Source: Humulus lupulus (Eukaryota > Streptophyta > Magnoliopsida > Rosales > Cannabaceae). Taken from it: 64,000 nt of DNA. The stretch is from assembly GCF_963169125.1 (NCBI RefSeq), contig NC_084794.1, positions 72,203,665 through 72,267,664 on the forward strand, given 5' to 3'. Positions 11,976 through 24,510 of this stretch are shown one piece after another. A program made the translations under genes and the position numbers. The notes under the pieces were generated by a model. The model was not told the origin of the DNA. It saw only the letters and a program-made list of their open reading frames with translations, and made no database searches. Numbering within the stretch: the stretch's first letter is position 1; each line of letters starts with the position of its first letter.

Positions 11976-12002
11976 ACAAAGCTTCCTAAATCACGGGAGG
12001 AA

Positions 12003-14802
12003 GTGGATGAAGGCAGCTTAAAGCTAAGAGTTGGGAACAAAGCGTTCATTACGGTCCAAACTAGAGGAAGAGCTCGCCTGAGTTTCGAAAATAAATATTT
12101 AATTTTGAAAGATGTATATTTTATTCTGGATTTTAGTAGAAATTTAATTTCAGTTTCCATGTTGCAATTAGAACAATTTGTTATGACTTTCACAAGCTCT
12201 AATATATCTATTTCTCTCAATGGATCACAATTGTGTATTGTATGTTTGGAAAACGGGCTTTATATTCTGCGACCTAATGAACCCCTCACTCTTAATAATG
12301 ATTTATTCAAAGTAGCTAAACCTAGGATCAATAAACGTCAAAAGATCGATAACGAAAATGTGATGCATTTATGGCATTTGAGACTAGGTCACATTGGCTA
12401 TGGTAGAATTCAAAGACTTACAAAGGACAAGACTTTGAGGGAACTCACCTTAGGTCAATTACCAATCTGTGAATCTTGTCTAGAAGGCAAATTGACCAAG
12501 CGTCCATTCTCTGCAAAAGGTGATAGGGCCAAGGACCACTTGGACTTGTTCATTCAAATGTGTGTGGACCTTTGAATGTACAAGCTATTGGTGGTTTTGA
12601 GTATTTCATCACTTTCATTGACGATTACTCTAGATACTCATTCTGGGGACATGTAATTGAAACTGCAAATGACATTATAAATGTTTTATAGTCCAAATCA
12701 ATCCCCAAAACACCTTTAGAACGCTGGAATGGTCGTGAACCTAGTTTAAGTCATTATAGAATCTTGGGGTATCCTGCCCACGTCCTGAGGAAAAAGGAAG
12801 GAAAGCTAGAACCGCGAACCAAAGTTTGCATGTTTGTTGGTTATCCTAAAGGCACTCTGGGTGCACTTTTCTATAGTCATTCATAAAAGAAAGTGTTTAC
12901 TTCTATGAATGCTACTTTCTCTAGAAAATGACATTGTCGAAAACTTCAAACAGTGCAGCAAAGTAGTTTTAGAGGAGATGGTTGAAGAATTGACTCCAAC
13001 CAATGTTCCATCTTCATCAACGCAAGTTGATGATGAAATTCCCACTCCTCATGTCCAACCGATGTAAGTCGATTTAAATGAAGAAAGTACAAGTATTCCT
13101 GAGCAAGCAATCACGGAGGGTTTCTAGTAACCCAATTCATTATGGTTTGGATAGTGAAACCAATATGGTTGTTGGTGACACTAGTGAAGATGATCCGTTG
13201 TCTTTCAAACAGGCAATGGCTAGCATTGAAAAGGAACTATGGCTCGAATCCATGAAAACAGGAAATGGACTTCAGGTACTCAAATTCCGTCTGGGATCTT
13301 ATGGAAGCACCTAGTGAATTTAGGGCCATTGGGTGCAAGTGGAACTACAAGAAAAAACAAGGTGTTGCTGGAAAGATCGAAACTTATAAAGCTCGATTTG
13401 TGGCAAAGGGTTATACCCAAAGAGAAGGAGTGGACTATGAGGAAACTTTTAGTCTGGTAGCCATGCTCAAGTCCATTCGCATCCTCCTATCCATAGCAGC
13501 CGCTCTCGACTATGAGATCTGGCAAATGGACGTCAAGACAATTTTTCTTAATGGAAAGTTTGACGAAGTCATTTATATGGATCTGCCAGAAGGATTTAAA
13601 GTAGCTAGACAAGAAGGAAAAGTTTTCAAGTTGAATAGGTCCATTTATGGACTCAAGCAAGATTCTCGTTCCTAGAACCTTAGGTTTGATGAAATAATCA
13701 AAACCTATGGCTTTGAACAAAATATTGATGAGCCTTTTGTTTAGCAACTGAAGGCAAATAAAATAGTGGTATTCCTGGTTTTTTACGTAGATGATATCTT
13801 ACTCATAGGAAACAATGTTAAGAAATTATCAAATGTGAAGAATTGGCTGAGCACTCAATTCTAGATGAAGGATTTAGGTGAAGCAAGTTATGTTCTAGGT
13901 ATCCAGATCATTAGGGATAGAAAGAACAGACTTTTAGCTCTTTCTCAAGAAGGTTACATTGATCAAGGGCTTGAATGTTTCTCAATAACAAATTCCAAGA
14001 AAGGACGTCTACTGTCCCGCCATGGAATTCATCTTTCAAAGAAGCAATCTCCCCAAACTCTTGAAGAGGAAGATCCAATGAGAAAAATTCCTTATGCATC
14101 TGCAGTTGGAAGTCTGATGTATGCTATGTTGTGTACTAGACCAGATATCTGCTATGTAGTAAGAGTAGTGAGCAGGTATCAGTCAAACCCAGGACTGGAA
14201 CATTGGATACCAGTTAAACACATTTTGAAGTATTAAGGCCGACTAGGGATTATATGTTAGTCAACAAGGGTGGTGTTCTGAGCCCTGTAGGCTACACTGA
14301 TTCAGATTTTCAGACTGATGTCGATGACAGGAAGTCTACTTTTGGAATGGTGTCTACTCTTGGGGGTGGAGCTGTGATATGGAGAAGCGTAAAGCAGTCT
14401 GCGATCTCAAATTCCACCATAGAGGCTGAGTACATAGCTGCGTGTAAAGAAGCTAAGGAAATAGTCTGGCTAAAGAAGTTCTATTTAGATCTTAGTATCA
14501 TTCTAAATATGGACAAACCGCTTGTGTTGTTTTGTGACAACACAAGAGCGATAGCCAACTCGAAAGAACCTTGTAGTCACAAGAGGAGTAAGCATATAGA
14601 AAGGAAGTATCACATAATTCGAGAATATGTGGCCGGGGGAGAAGTGAAGGTTATAAAGATTGCATCTGAAGACAATCTTTCGGATCCATTTACAAAGACA
14701 TTACCAGAAGCTACATTTGATAAGCACGTCAAGGAAATTTGTAACGCCCTGAATATCCAAGACCGTTACACTGTGTGTTACAAATACTGCAAGACTTGCT
14801 AA
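12003..14802 (+). pseudogene. Copia pol: GAG-pre-integrase, integrase remnant, RT, RNase H
   Basis: Order and motifs follow the copia plan. The GAG-pre-integrase HHCC region lies near 12365-12500 (MHLWHLRLGHIGYG, then CESCLEGK). The start of the integrase core (FITFIDDYSRYSFWGH) at about 12600 joins within ~100 bp to its far C-terminal part (KTPLERWNGREP), so most of the catalytic core is deleted. Reverse transcriptase follows, with WQMDVKTIFLNG (13519-13554) and YVDDILLIGN (13784-13813). The RNase H part is at 14254-14802 (GYTDSDFQTDVDDRKS, STIEAEYIAACKEA). Stops at 13672, 13742 and 13862 and several frame changes disable it. RNase H is the best-kept piece. Confidence 0.92.
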
Positions 14803-14848
14803 TCAAGTCATTTAATTCAAAATGTGTATCTAATGACACAAACAAATT
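14803..14848 (+). other. Copia 3' UTR, left part, ending in AAATT target copy
   Basis: A short tail after the RNase H stop. AAATT at 14844-14848 is repeated at 17225-17229 on the far side of the inserted LTR. Confidence 0.6.
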
Positions 14849-17224
14849 AGGTTAGAAATAATTTTGATTATAAACGATTAAATTTTATTAAAGCAGATGC
14901 TTGATACATGGGATCCCAAATCAGGGTTTAAATGATGTAAATGCAAAATTCTCAATTTCAAATAAATAACCCAACCACTCTAATGGAAAAATATACGTTT
15001 TAGGTCCCTGTCCCTATACAAATCCTCGACCGTGGTGGCCGAGCATCTAACAATGTACACCTCGCCCCCAGAGCTCTCCAACCCATGGTCAACTTGCCTT
15101 ACCTGCACCATGTAGCACCCGTGAGCCGAAGCCCAGCAAGAAAACATAATATCATAACATAACAGTATTAGTAGCTAAATAGTTCGCAGATCGTAATCCA
15201 ATAATCACAAAGCATTAATCAGTTCCATCAAGCCATAAAATACATTCAAGGCAGCACACTGGTCAATAACCCATAATTCAGCTCCAAATACTCATCAAAT
15301 CATAGACAATAATCCACAATAGACATATATCAAGCAATGACTAGGGTTAATGCCCCCAGGCCGCACCCTCTATTAAATTCACTGCCTTTGGCTCGCTTAG
15401 ACCAAGCTCAGCGCAATACCCACTAACTCCGGCTAGCTTAACCGAGCTCAGTGATTAATAAGCTGTCCTCGGATACCAGTGTCCGAGCTACGCCATGTGC
15501 GCAAGTATTGATTTCGGCACCCTTAGGCCGTTTATCACATGTCCCCGTGGCATAATACCACCTCATCACATTTATACAATTATAGGGAACTCTTAGTCCC
15601 AACATGTTCACATGGTTCATTACAATCACATAGCAATACATTCAAATATAGGGAACACGTAGTCCTATCCTATCCACCTACACAGGTATAGTTTTCTTAC
15701 CTTAATTCCAAGTACTTTAATTAGAAAGGACGACCCCCGAGCACAATCCGTTTCCCGAGCCCTAGCTTATCACCTAGTCATAACCAAGATAATGGATTCC
15801 ATTAATATTCAAATATAGGATTTCGGGTACAAAACTAGCTTCTGGGAAATCAAATCCCACCAAGCACGGTGGTGAGATTGATCCCGAGCACCCTAAACTC
15901 GAACCCCATACTTTAAAACCTTGAACGTTCAAGTATGCATCTAAGGGCTGCGGCCCTTAAAACTTAGCTGTGGCCCTACCCTCAAAACAGAACCAAGGGC
16001 CTTCCTGAAAGAAGACACGCGCTGCGGCCCTTGCTTGGGCGCCGTGGCGCTTGCCCCTGGCCGAGCCTCCCTGACTCATCTTCAAGCTAGGGTCGCAGCT
16101 CTCTAGAACAGAGCTGTGGCCCTTCCCTTCGAACCCAGAATTTCCCCCATTTCTAACATCCAAAACCTCATCGAAACCCATTTTAAACAATCCCATTAAC
16201 ACAACTCAATTATCCCAATACTCTAGCATGCTTCCAACAGTAAAACCCAGCAGAAATCTAGGCTAAAAACCCCTCAACACATCATTTTAATTTATGAAAC
16301 TCTCACACCCAAGAACTTCAAAACCAGTCAGAAAATCGTAGAGATTCAAACATTAAAACCTTAATTTCAAACTCACCTTTGCTGCAGAATCAATCCCCCA
16401 AGTAAAACTGAGCTAACTCCCAAGCTCCAAGCCTCAATTCAACCCTTAAATGTCAAAATCAACAATCTCTTCAAAACCCAGCATAATCACAGAATTTAAC
16501 CATCATAAACAAACTTATAGCTTACCTTTACTCTTGTTGGAATCCTCAGCTAATCCCTGAGTTAAGCACCTAAATCACAGCTTCAGATTCTCTGAACTTC
16601 AACCAAATTCCCCTTAATTTTCTGTAGTTCTTCTTGGGAGAAAGAGAAAAGGAAGAAGACATGAGGGAAGGCTGAGGACAAGTCGGTTTCTCTAAGTTTC
16701 TAAATAATTCATTTGTTTTGTTTTATTAACTTAAGCTTTAAGGTTACCTCAAGGCTCAGGGTGCCAAAAATGTCCCCGAGGCAAAAATGGTAAAATCCAC
16801 CAGTATTCCCACCTAGACTTCCTAACCTTAAATATATCTCCATATATTTATTTTCATAACCCGATAGTCTAAAACACCCCTGACTTATCCAAAGTCAATT
16901 GTTAAACCCCGTTGTGACTTTTCCCGATATCAAGCCCTAGGATCGCCTCGTGCCGAAAGCTACAAACACACATACATGTACACACATATATATTTATCTA
17001 TCTATCCACATAATAATGTGGTCTCAACAACTTATCACACAATCATGTTTACGCCCTAACGGGCCAAAATTACAATTATGCCCTTACCAGCCAAACAGGG
17101 CCCACATACTTATCCAATACCCATGTTCATGCTTTCTTACCATTAATTCTCTTAACCCCCAATTATGCTCTCCTGGCACACTAATCAAGGCCCTTAAGCC
17201 TAATAGTAATTTTGGGTCGTTACA
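14849..17224 (-). mobile_element. Solo Ty3/gypsy LTR inserted in copia 3' UTR
   Basis: On the minus strand it starts TGTAACGACCCAAAATTA (ends at 17224) and finishes ...TTTCTAACCT at 14849, where CCA would be expected; one substitution explains this. AAATT flanks both sides. No gag or pol lies between the ends, so it is a solo LTR left by recombination. A TGGGATCCCA palindrome at 14908-14918 lies near its 3' end. No gene was seen in the 2.4 kb. Confidence 0.75.
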
Positions 17225-17264
17225 AAATTGGATTAGTAGAATTAAGGCATTAGTTTTCAATTAG

Positions 17265-17278
17265 TGAAACTGGGAGTT
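17265..17278 (+). promoter_or_regulatory. Copia polypurine tract
   Basis: GTGAAACTGGGAGTT immediately precedes the 3' LTR, the position of plus-strand priming in copia elements. Confidence 0.65.
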
Positions 17279-19138
17279 TGTTGGGGTTTTATGCCCTAAT
17301 TAAAATCAAATTTCTTTGTAATCTTATTTATTAACAATAAAATAATAGAAATCAATTTTTGACTTGGTCAATCACTTTGCTCACATGTTTTATTTTCTTG
17401 ATTATTTGTTTAATATAAACTTCTATTAAATCCTGAGCATATAGCTAATTGTATTTATAGTGATGTGATCACATTGGAATATAATTATGATTATATATTC
17501 AAACATAAGTTAGTCGTAAGAGTAGTTAGTGCACAAGATTTACATTGACTTGTCAATCTATGATATGATCTACTTGCACATTGCAATGTTATGTTCTTTC
17601 CAGAACATTAGCAATGTAGATAAGAACGGATATATTTCTTATATCGAATTGGACCGATATTGACAGTTGATAGGATAAGTAAACATACCGTTATTATTTA
17701 TTCTAGTCATATCATATAGTTGACCATACGTCAATTCAATCTCAATTCTGAGTGGTTAGTATTCTAATTGATTGTATTACTTGCGTTCTTTGACTTATTT
17801 GTTACCAGCTTACCCTACAGACTAGCCCATACTTACATCTTGGGAACTCGGTAGTATAATTGAGTGGAGTTTTAATCATAGATATGAACATCTATAGCTT
17901 TTGATGAAGAAGTAAAACGGTGGTTTCCTTTTTGTTTGGTTCAAGGTGCTAAATGATAGAGATCTCATTTCAGTAATTAATATTAACTTACTGAAATATC
18001 ATTTACAAGGAACTAAGTGTTGAAAGGATAAAATACAATGAGGGGTAAAACGGTATTTTAGTCCCATCTCATTGTAGACCGTCTATAGAGGATTGAGTGA
18101 CAATTATGGTTGTAACAATGGATAATTGATAACGTTTCTATATTGCTTATAGAGTGTTCTATGAATTCAAGAGTGCAATTCTGAGTCTTTAGTGGAGTCA
18201 CGAGAAATTAATAAGTTAGTAATTTATTTATTAAATTTATGATAACTTATTGGAGCTTGATTTCATAATCTCATGGTCCCCACTATACCTTGGATAAAAT
18301 CATCTAGAAAGTCTCAATTAAATGATTTAATTATCATTTAGAATTATCAAAGTTGACTAGGTCAATTTTGGATAGTTTCACAGAGTTATACAATTTAGAA
18401 AAGAAAATAGATTTTAGGGAAAATTTATTAATTAAGAAAAATGTGTATCTAAATTAATAAATAAGTTAAATCAAAAGTTAAATTATAAATAATTAATTTG
18501 ATAAAGGATTTAAATAATTATTTAATTAATTAATCAATAGAAAATAATACAGGCCTTGATTTTAAGTCTAACGAGCTTATAATTAAATGAGAAATTTCAC
18601 TGACCTAAAGCCCATGATAATTTCGACCTAATAACTGATATTATCTATTAATTGATTTTTTAATTAAAATAAATGACCTAATTGGGCCTATAAAAGGAAT
18701 GCTAAGTGAGAGTTGAATTAGATATTTTTAGATGATCAGAAGATATATTCTTGATGCTCTAGGTTTTTAGACTCTTTCTACAGCATAAGTGATTTTCTAA
18801 CCTCAATATTCTATTATGTTCTTCTTCTCTTTGTATCTATCTCATGTGTTGAGAATTTCCCACTCTATTCTATGTGATTCTGATGATACTTTGGAAAACT
18901 GTGAATAAAATTGAAGATTGGTTTAGTTTCTTGGTGATATCCTGCAACAGAAAGGATTCAAAGGTTAGAGAAAATGAAGGAAGGACTAAAACATTCCACT
19001 GCGTATAATATAAGTGTTCTTATCATTATCTCTGTTTAAATTCAATTATAGAAATATGTTCTAGGTTGTCTTATATTAATTTGTTTAATATAAGATATAC
19101 ATGAAAATAAACAAGATTTTATATAATATTTCCCAACA
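17279..19138 (+). repeat. Copia 3' LTR (1860 bp)
   Basis: It matches 7419-9282 over its full length, including the TATA box at 18689-18695, and is followed by the ACTAT target copy. Confidence 0.96.
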
Positions 19139-19453
19139 ACTATTAGCGGCGACACTTGTCGCCGATAAGAATTTTTCAATTGATGTGGCATAGTATTAGC
19201 GGCGACATGTGTCGCCCTTAATAGTCTAAAAAATGTTGGTGGGGAAAATTCCCACATTTTTTCTGGATATTTTTCAAATTTATTAGGGGCAGCATTGTAA
19301 CCCCTAATATTTGAAAAGTCATCCCTAATAATGTTCCTTATAAATAAAATTTATCCGAGGTGATATCAGTAACGAATACGTTTTGTCGTCGCTAATAATT
19401 CCATTATTAGCAGCGATTTGGTGTCGCCCCTAAAAATCATTTTTCTTGTAATG
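19139..19453 (-). mobile_element. CACTA-like transposon terminal fragment
   Basis: The right end reads CTTGTAATG, the complement of CATTACAAGAAAAAT, one base from the common plant CACTA terminus CACTACAAGAAAA. The interior repeats TTAGCGGCGACA and related TCGCC phrases typical of CACTA subterminal arrays. It was split by the copia insertion. No transposase was seen. Confidence 0.65.
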
Positions 19454-20240
19454 TCTAAACAAAAATTAAACCAAAAAACACAAACTTATACACCAAGAGC
19501 AACAAAAAGAAATTATCACCAAAATCTAGATCTAAATAAAAAAAAATTATACAAAATAATAGATGGAATGAGAGATAGAGCTTCTGCGTATGCTCAAAAT
19601 TCCTTCGTTCCCTTCTCCTGCACAGCCCACGGCTCTATCGCAACATCACCCACATCACACACCACCACTCGTGCAAGCCCCACCACCACCCAAACCCAAA
19701 TTTTTAACTTATTAGAGAGAGAGAGAGAGAGAGAGAAACTTCAAAGAGTATAGAGAGAGAAAGAGAAAGAGAGAAAGAGCTTTGAATAGTATAGAGACAA
19801 AGAGAGAGAGAGAGAGAGAAAGGGGAGCCATCACCTTAGTCGGGGCCAAGAGGGAGATGCCTCATTGGTCTCCTTTGTCGTTGCTGAGGGGGATAGATAT
19901 GATGGGGGTGGTGGTTCGAAAGAGAGAAAGAGAGAATAAGAGAAAGTGATCAGAAAAGAGAAAAGAAGAGAAAGAGAGCAAAAGGGTGTCTATGTTAGGG
20001 TTAGAGTGAAAGAGAGAGAGATGTTAGAGTTTTGTAAGTTTTATAGATTTATTTTATTTTTTCAAATAAAAAAATTAATGAAATTATTGTGAGATGTTGA
20101 TGGTTGTACATGTACGATTTTTCATTTTTTTTTATTAATGACACACATCTCACGTCTCCCTATATACAATGTCTTACAATATTAGACATAACGAAAAAGC
20201 TTTTTGATGTCTTACAATATTAGACATAAAATACCATTTG
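19454..20240. other. GA-rich simple sequence, no gene
   Basis: GA-type microsatellites lie at 19714-19736, 19750-19780, 19801-19820, 19921-19960 and 20010-20020. Two near-identical 24-bp segments with ATGTCT...AGACAT arms occur at 20169-20192 and 20199-20225. A 111-codon frame here is not convincing. Confidence 0.6.
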
Positions 20241-21975
20241 TTGACGACGTTTTTCGCCAACTAAAAATAAGAGCAATTAAGCAAATGAATAATTAAGAGA
20301 GAAAAGAAGAACAAAGATTTTTTACGTGGTTAAGTAGTTAAATCTACCTAGTCCACGAGTCACATTTATTAATGTGTCTACATTAAAGCTTTAAAAGAAA
20401 TTTCACAGAGTTTTTGCATACAAGAATTGATCATGAAAAATACAAGTGAACAATCCAAGTATTTAGAGACTGTTTTAGATATTCTTTCCCACAATTTTAG
20501 GAAAGCTATAACAATATACAATTTGAATGTGTAATATATTGAATCCCTAAATAATCAGGTTAACTAAACTAATACATAAAAAAATTCATAAATGTAGGCT
20601 TAAATTACTAAAACACAACTGCCTAGTATCTTTTGAATATACATTTTCGAGCCTACACCATAGTCTTTGAGCTGACACCTGAAATGTTGTCCGAGCCATT
20701 AGTTATCAATCTTTTGAGGTCGACCCCTGATCACGATTTGAACCTTTCGAGATAACCCTCCATTTTCGAGCTGAAATGGTTATGTGACATTAGCATTAAT
20801 AATATATATATACATGCATATTCGTTCTTAACTTGAGTATTTCCCAAACCCACATTTTGAGATAATGGAATCAGTCTCGAAATTCGGGGTACAACATTTT
20901 TTCCCCTCAAAAGTATCTGCTCGAACCCCAAGAGATAAATTTTTTAAATTCTCTTTTTGGAAACGTGCCCACCTATCACTTTCGAGTGGGTATACATGTC
21001 AGCTTGGAAATTGATAAATACCGTACTCAAGTACTATCTTTTATGACCACATCTTTTCATATCCCTCATTACCGCCATTTTTTTAGAATAAATGTGGTCC
21101 AATGGCTTAGAGTTAAATACAATTTAAGGGCCTTGATTACTAAACGGTTTTACCCTTTTTTTCCTATTTAAACTCTTTCACCTTCATTCTTCTTCTTCAC
21201 TCAAAAAGATTTGAATGTTTTCTTCTCAAAAAAAAAAACCAGCACCTGCACCATTCCTCGATTATCCCGTTTTTAACAACGAGCTTCCAAGGATTTTTTT
21301 GTGCAAGCTATTAAAATCCTCATTGCCATTCCACCATCAACTTTCTTCGTGTAAGTCTCCTCATCTTCTCCTTTGTTTTGGTAAAAAAAATATATCATTT
21401 GCATGTATCATTTCTGTTTTGACAATTCTTGATACTTTTGAAGAAAAATGATGTTTTGATTTGATTTGTGTTAAAAAAAATTCATAAAAATGGTTTATTT
21501 TTTGATAATAGGCTATAGGCTTTAAGTTTCGTGTAGTCCAAGAAATAGGGTTATTAGAATTAAGGTTTTCTTTTTTCTTTCTCACGCAAACTGATAATAA
21601 CCCCATTTTTGGGTAACCGCCCATTTTTCCTAGAAAATCAGATAGCCCAAAAAGGAAAATAACCACCTACTACAAGTGGGTACACCTCATTGTTTAGAGG
21701 CTATCTTGGCTTGAATTTCTCAAGATAAACACATGTTACTTCGAACCTATCTTGGCTCGAATTTCAAGATAGATGATTACAAATATCATAGAGATTTGTT
21801 ATTAGGAATTTCTTTCAATTGTACATACTTTCCTTATTTATAGGATTAGATTTTATTCTAACATTTATGTAGATTAGTCTGTATAGTCCTCTACAAAGTG
21901 TATCGATTTTTCTTCATAAAATACAATCAATTTTTTCCCAATTCTATTATCTCATATACCCAATATTTTTTTTTT
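20241..21975. other. LTR-like debris, no gene
   Basis: TGTTGACGACGTTTTTCGCCAAC at 20241, read in reverse, resembles the last bases of the gypsy B LTR (GTTGGCGAAGAAC..CGTCAACA). An LTR-type phrase TTTTTTACGTGGTTAAG follows near 20318. A TATTTAAA box lies at 21163-21170 on the plus strand ahead of a pyrimidine-rich leader. Two similar CTATCTTGGCT..GAATTT phrases occur near 21708 and 21747. Boundaries could not be set. Confidence 0.35.
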
Positions 21976-21978
21976 TGT

Positions 21979-22290
21979 GCGTGGCAAAAATGTCAAACGT
22001 TACCATTTCGTTGCATATGTTACTACCGATGCCATTAACTGATATTTGGATTGACTAAAATGGCATGTGTCATTGTATCATTGGTTCATGTGCTATTTAT
22101 TCTAAAAATAATTTAAATATGGTTTAAAATAAACAAAAATAATAAATACAAATTTATTTTATATAATTAAAAAGAAAAAAGAAAATCTAATTAATAAGAA
22201 ATCTAAAACAAACAAAAAAATTTGTTTTTTTCTCCTTCTCGACGTTTCTCTCCTTCATCTTCCTTTTCTTCTTTCCTTACCAGATTTCTC
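21979..22290 (+). repeat. Left arm of long terminal inverted repeat
   Basis: GTGGCAAAAATG and the ~300 bases that follow align, with many substitutions, to the reverse complement of 51194-50935: GTTACTAC, TG.CATT, ATT.GTTCA and AAAATCTAATTA, then TTCTCCTTC-rich sequence, in the same order. It looks like a MULE-type long-TIR element into which gypsy A inserted. No target duplication could be confirmed because the ends lie in T/A runs. Confidence 0.55.
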
Positions 22291-22614
22291 CTCTCAATCT
22301 CCTCCTCCTTCTCCTCCTGCTTCTTCTTCGGCGATACCGAAGGGGGCCGAACTTGGAGACAGATCTTTGCATGTAGCCTAGGACTTCAGATGAGAGCCTA
22401 CTATCTCAGGCGGAGGGCTTTAGACAAGAATCTCGACATTGAAGAGGATTTTGGGTGTGGACCTAACTGTTCTTCAACTTCTTTGGTCAAGAGTTTCAAA
22501 TTTGTATTTTTGGCTTGGTTACAAGCTTTGGATTCATATCTGAATTTTTTTATTCAAATTTGTGTTCTTAGCTTGGTTTCAAGATTTGCGTTCTTGGCTT
22601 GGTTTGGGGTTTGA
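22222..22614 (+). other. Uncertain 130-codon open frame inside the TIR element
   Basis: A serine- and phenylalanine-rich frame starting in a pyrimidine-rich tract and ending in repetitive AWLQALDSY/LAWFG-type text. I see no known domain. It could be low-complexity sequence, or a host gene fragment carried by the element. Confidence 0.2.
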
Positions 22615-22916
22615 TTCAAAGGTTGAGCTCAGGTCTGTTTTTGAATGTGGGATTTGAAATTTTGGATTATTGAGGTTGTTAATTATAGCGTCTTAGAATT
22701 TTACTTAACTAGATAGTAGTAGTAGTAGCTTAGTATGTTAGTTTTCATGGTAATTGGTTCAAACTGGGATTTAGTTGGAAACTCATAGAGATAGTTATGA
22801 ATTTTATAAGTTTAACCTATAGTTTAGAAATATTAATTTTAACAGAAGGTTTTATTTTTAAAATATAAGTTGAATAGTGTGGAGAAAATCAAGGAAGAGA
22901 GTTGGGGTTTGAAGCC

Positions 22917-22924
22917 TATAAATA
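22917..22924 (+). promoter_or_regulatory. TATA box of gypsy A LTR
   Basis: GCCTATAAATAGAGAC is conserved in the 3' LTR at 49555-49562 and is followed by a CT/CA-rich start region. Confidence 0.7.
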
Positions 22925-23460
22925 GAGACTTACCCTTCACCATTTTTCTCACACTCAAAAGCTCTCAAAAACCTCTCATATCAAAATCCATAGTCCCAAA
23001 AGCTCTCTCCATTTTTCCATAAACACTCTACATAGCCATAGCCGAAACACTAGTCCTTATAGTGCTCGAGATCTTTTTCTTCTATTTTCTTTATTTTGCC
23101 TTAAACATTATTGCCTTTCTAAACCCTATTATAGCTGAAATATTGAACCCCATCAAGCCAATATATAACCAAAATCTACCCAAGTATCCAAAATCTTGGT
23201 GTTGTTGTTGGAGATAGACATTAGAAAGAAGACTCGAGATTTCATCATTTTGGTTCTAGGTTGAAGGTATGACTTTATGAGGTTTAGAAAATTCTTGACA
23301 ATATAGTTTTATTATAAGGCTCTAATATAAATATCTTATGTTGTATTTAAGGTTTATTGGACGTTTTCTATTGCAAGCAATCTCTTCTCTTTTTCTCTCC
23401 ACACTCAAGGTAAGAAAAATATGTTAGATTTTATGTGTTATGATTATGTTTATATGCTAT

Positions 23461-23520
23461 GTGTATGTATGTATGTATGTATGTATGTATCATGCATGTA
23501 TGTATGTATGTATGTATGTA

Positions 23521-23551
<31 letters not shown>

Positions 23552-23642
23552 ATGTATGTATGTATGTATGTATGTATGTATGTATGTATGTATGTATGTA
23601 TGTATGTATGTATGTGTGTGTGTGTATGTATGTATGTATGTA

Positions 23643-23673
<31 letters not shown>
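23461..23673 (+). repeat. (TATG)n / (TG)n microsatellite
   Basis: About 210 bp of TATG tetramers with three TG-rich interruptions. The same place in the 3' LTR (about 50093-50120) has only about 6 units. Open frames of MYVCMYVC type across it are artefacts. Confidence 0.97.
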
Positions 23674-23676
<3 letters not shown>

Positions 23677-24363
23677 TTATGTTGTAGTCGCTTGGGAAAT
23701 ATGGATGCTTAGATAGCAAATAAGAAAATCCCGAGATTTTCATCATTATAGTTATATTTAAACCTACCTCTAAATAGTAGCAAGAGGACCTAGATGATTA
23801 ATCATATACTATATTGTGTTTAAACCTACCTTTAATAGTAGCAAGAGGACCTAGATGGTTTCTATCACATACTACGGTAATGAGTTAATGGCCATTAGTT
23901 TGTAGTCTTATGTTTTATGATTTACATTTTTAAGTCATACGTTTTATGATTTATGTTTTTATGTCTTATGATCTATGATATGTTTTTAGTAGTTTTCCTT
24001 ACTAGGCTCATTCCTTTTTATTTTAGATGGTGCATGAAAATGAGCATGGAAGGCAGGGTGGATTCATGGCAGTTTTAGCATGTGTATTGGACGAGAACTG
24101 AATGAATTGACTGGTGGGAAAGATCGAGGATGACGTTTTGTTTCAAGTCTTTTTAATTATGTATTTATATTTTTCCACATTTAGTATTTGAACAATTAAT
24201 TAAATGTTTTATTTTCTTTATGATTTTATGTAATAATAATGGGATTCCGTATTTTGGATTTTCTAATAAAGTTCTATTATTTTATGTATGTATTCGAAAA
24301 TAATAACTATGTCTTAGTAGTTTTAATGGTCCGAGGTCTTAGAATTAGTCGGGGCATTACAGT

Positions 24364-24376
24364 TGGTACTAGAGCC
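24364..24376 (+). promoter_or_regulatory. Gypsy A primer-binding site (tRNA-iMet type)
   Basis: TGGTACTAGAGCC starts three bases after the LTR and closely matches the common TGGTATCAGAGCC site complementary to initiator tRNA-Met. Confidence 0.75.
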
Positions 24377-24510
24377 ACGGTTTATATGCATGAAGTTCTC
24401 CTTGATACACACGCAAAAGCTCCGAATCTAACCACCAATGTAAGTGTTTATGTTATGATTATTATGTTTATGTTAATAGCTAACGTTTTAGTCATTATGT
24501 TTTTAGTCAA

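Larger units (their letters stand above)
7419..19138 (+). mobile_element. Ty1/copia LTR retrotransposon, degenerate, near full length
   Basis: LTRs beginning TGTTGGGGTTTTATGCCC and ending in ...AACA bound the element, flanked by the 5-bp target duplication ACTAT (7414-7418 and 19139-19143). Order: LTR, primer-binding site, ~1.9-kb leader, gag, GAG-pre-integrase, truncated integrase, reverse transcriptase, RNase H, 3' UTR carrying a solo gypsy LTR, polypurine tract, LTR. By eye the LTRs differ at about 9 of the first 130 bases, so the insertion is old. Stops and deletions mean it cannot move by itself. Confidence 0.97.
22684..24361 (+). repeat. Gypsy A 5' LTR (1678 bp)
   Basis: The first dinucleotide is TA where the 3' copy has TG. 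It holds a TATAAATA box at 22917-22924 and a long TATG microsatellite that accounts for its extra length over the 3' LTR. Confidence 0.94.

Noticed and set aside
23421..23746. Several ~90-codon frames (MYVCMYVC or IHTYIHTY type)
   Set aside because: Products of the TATG microsatellite in the gypsy A LTR.
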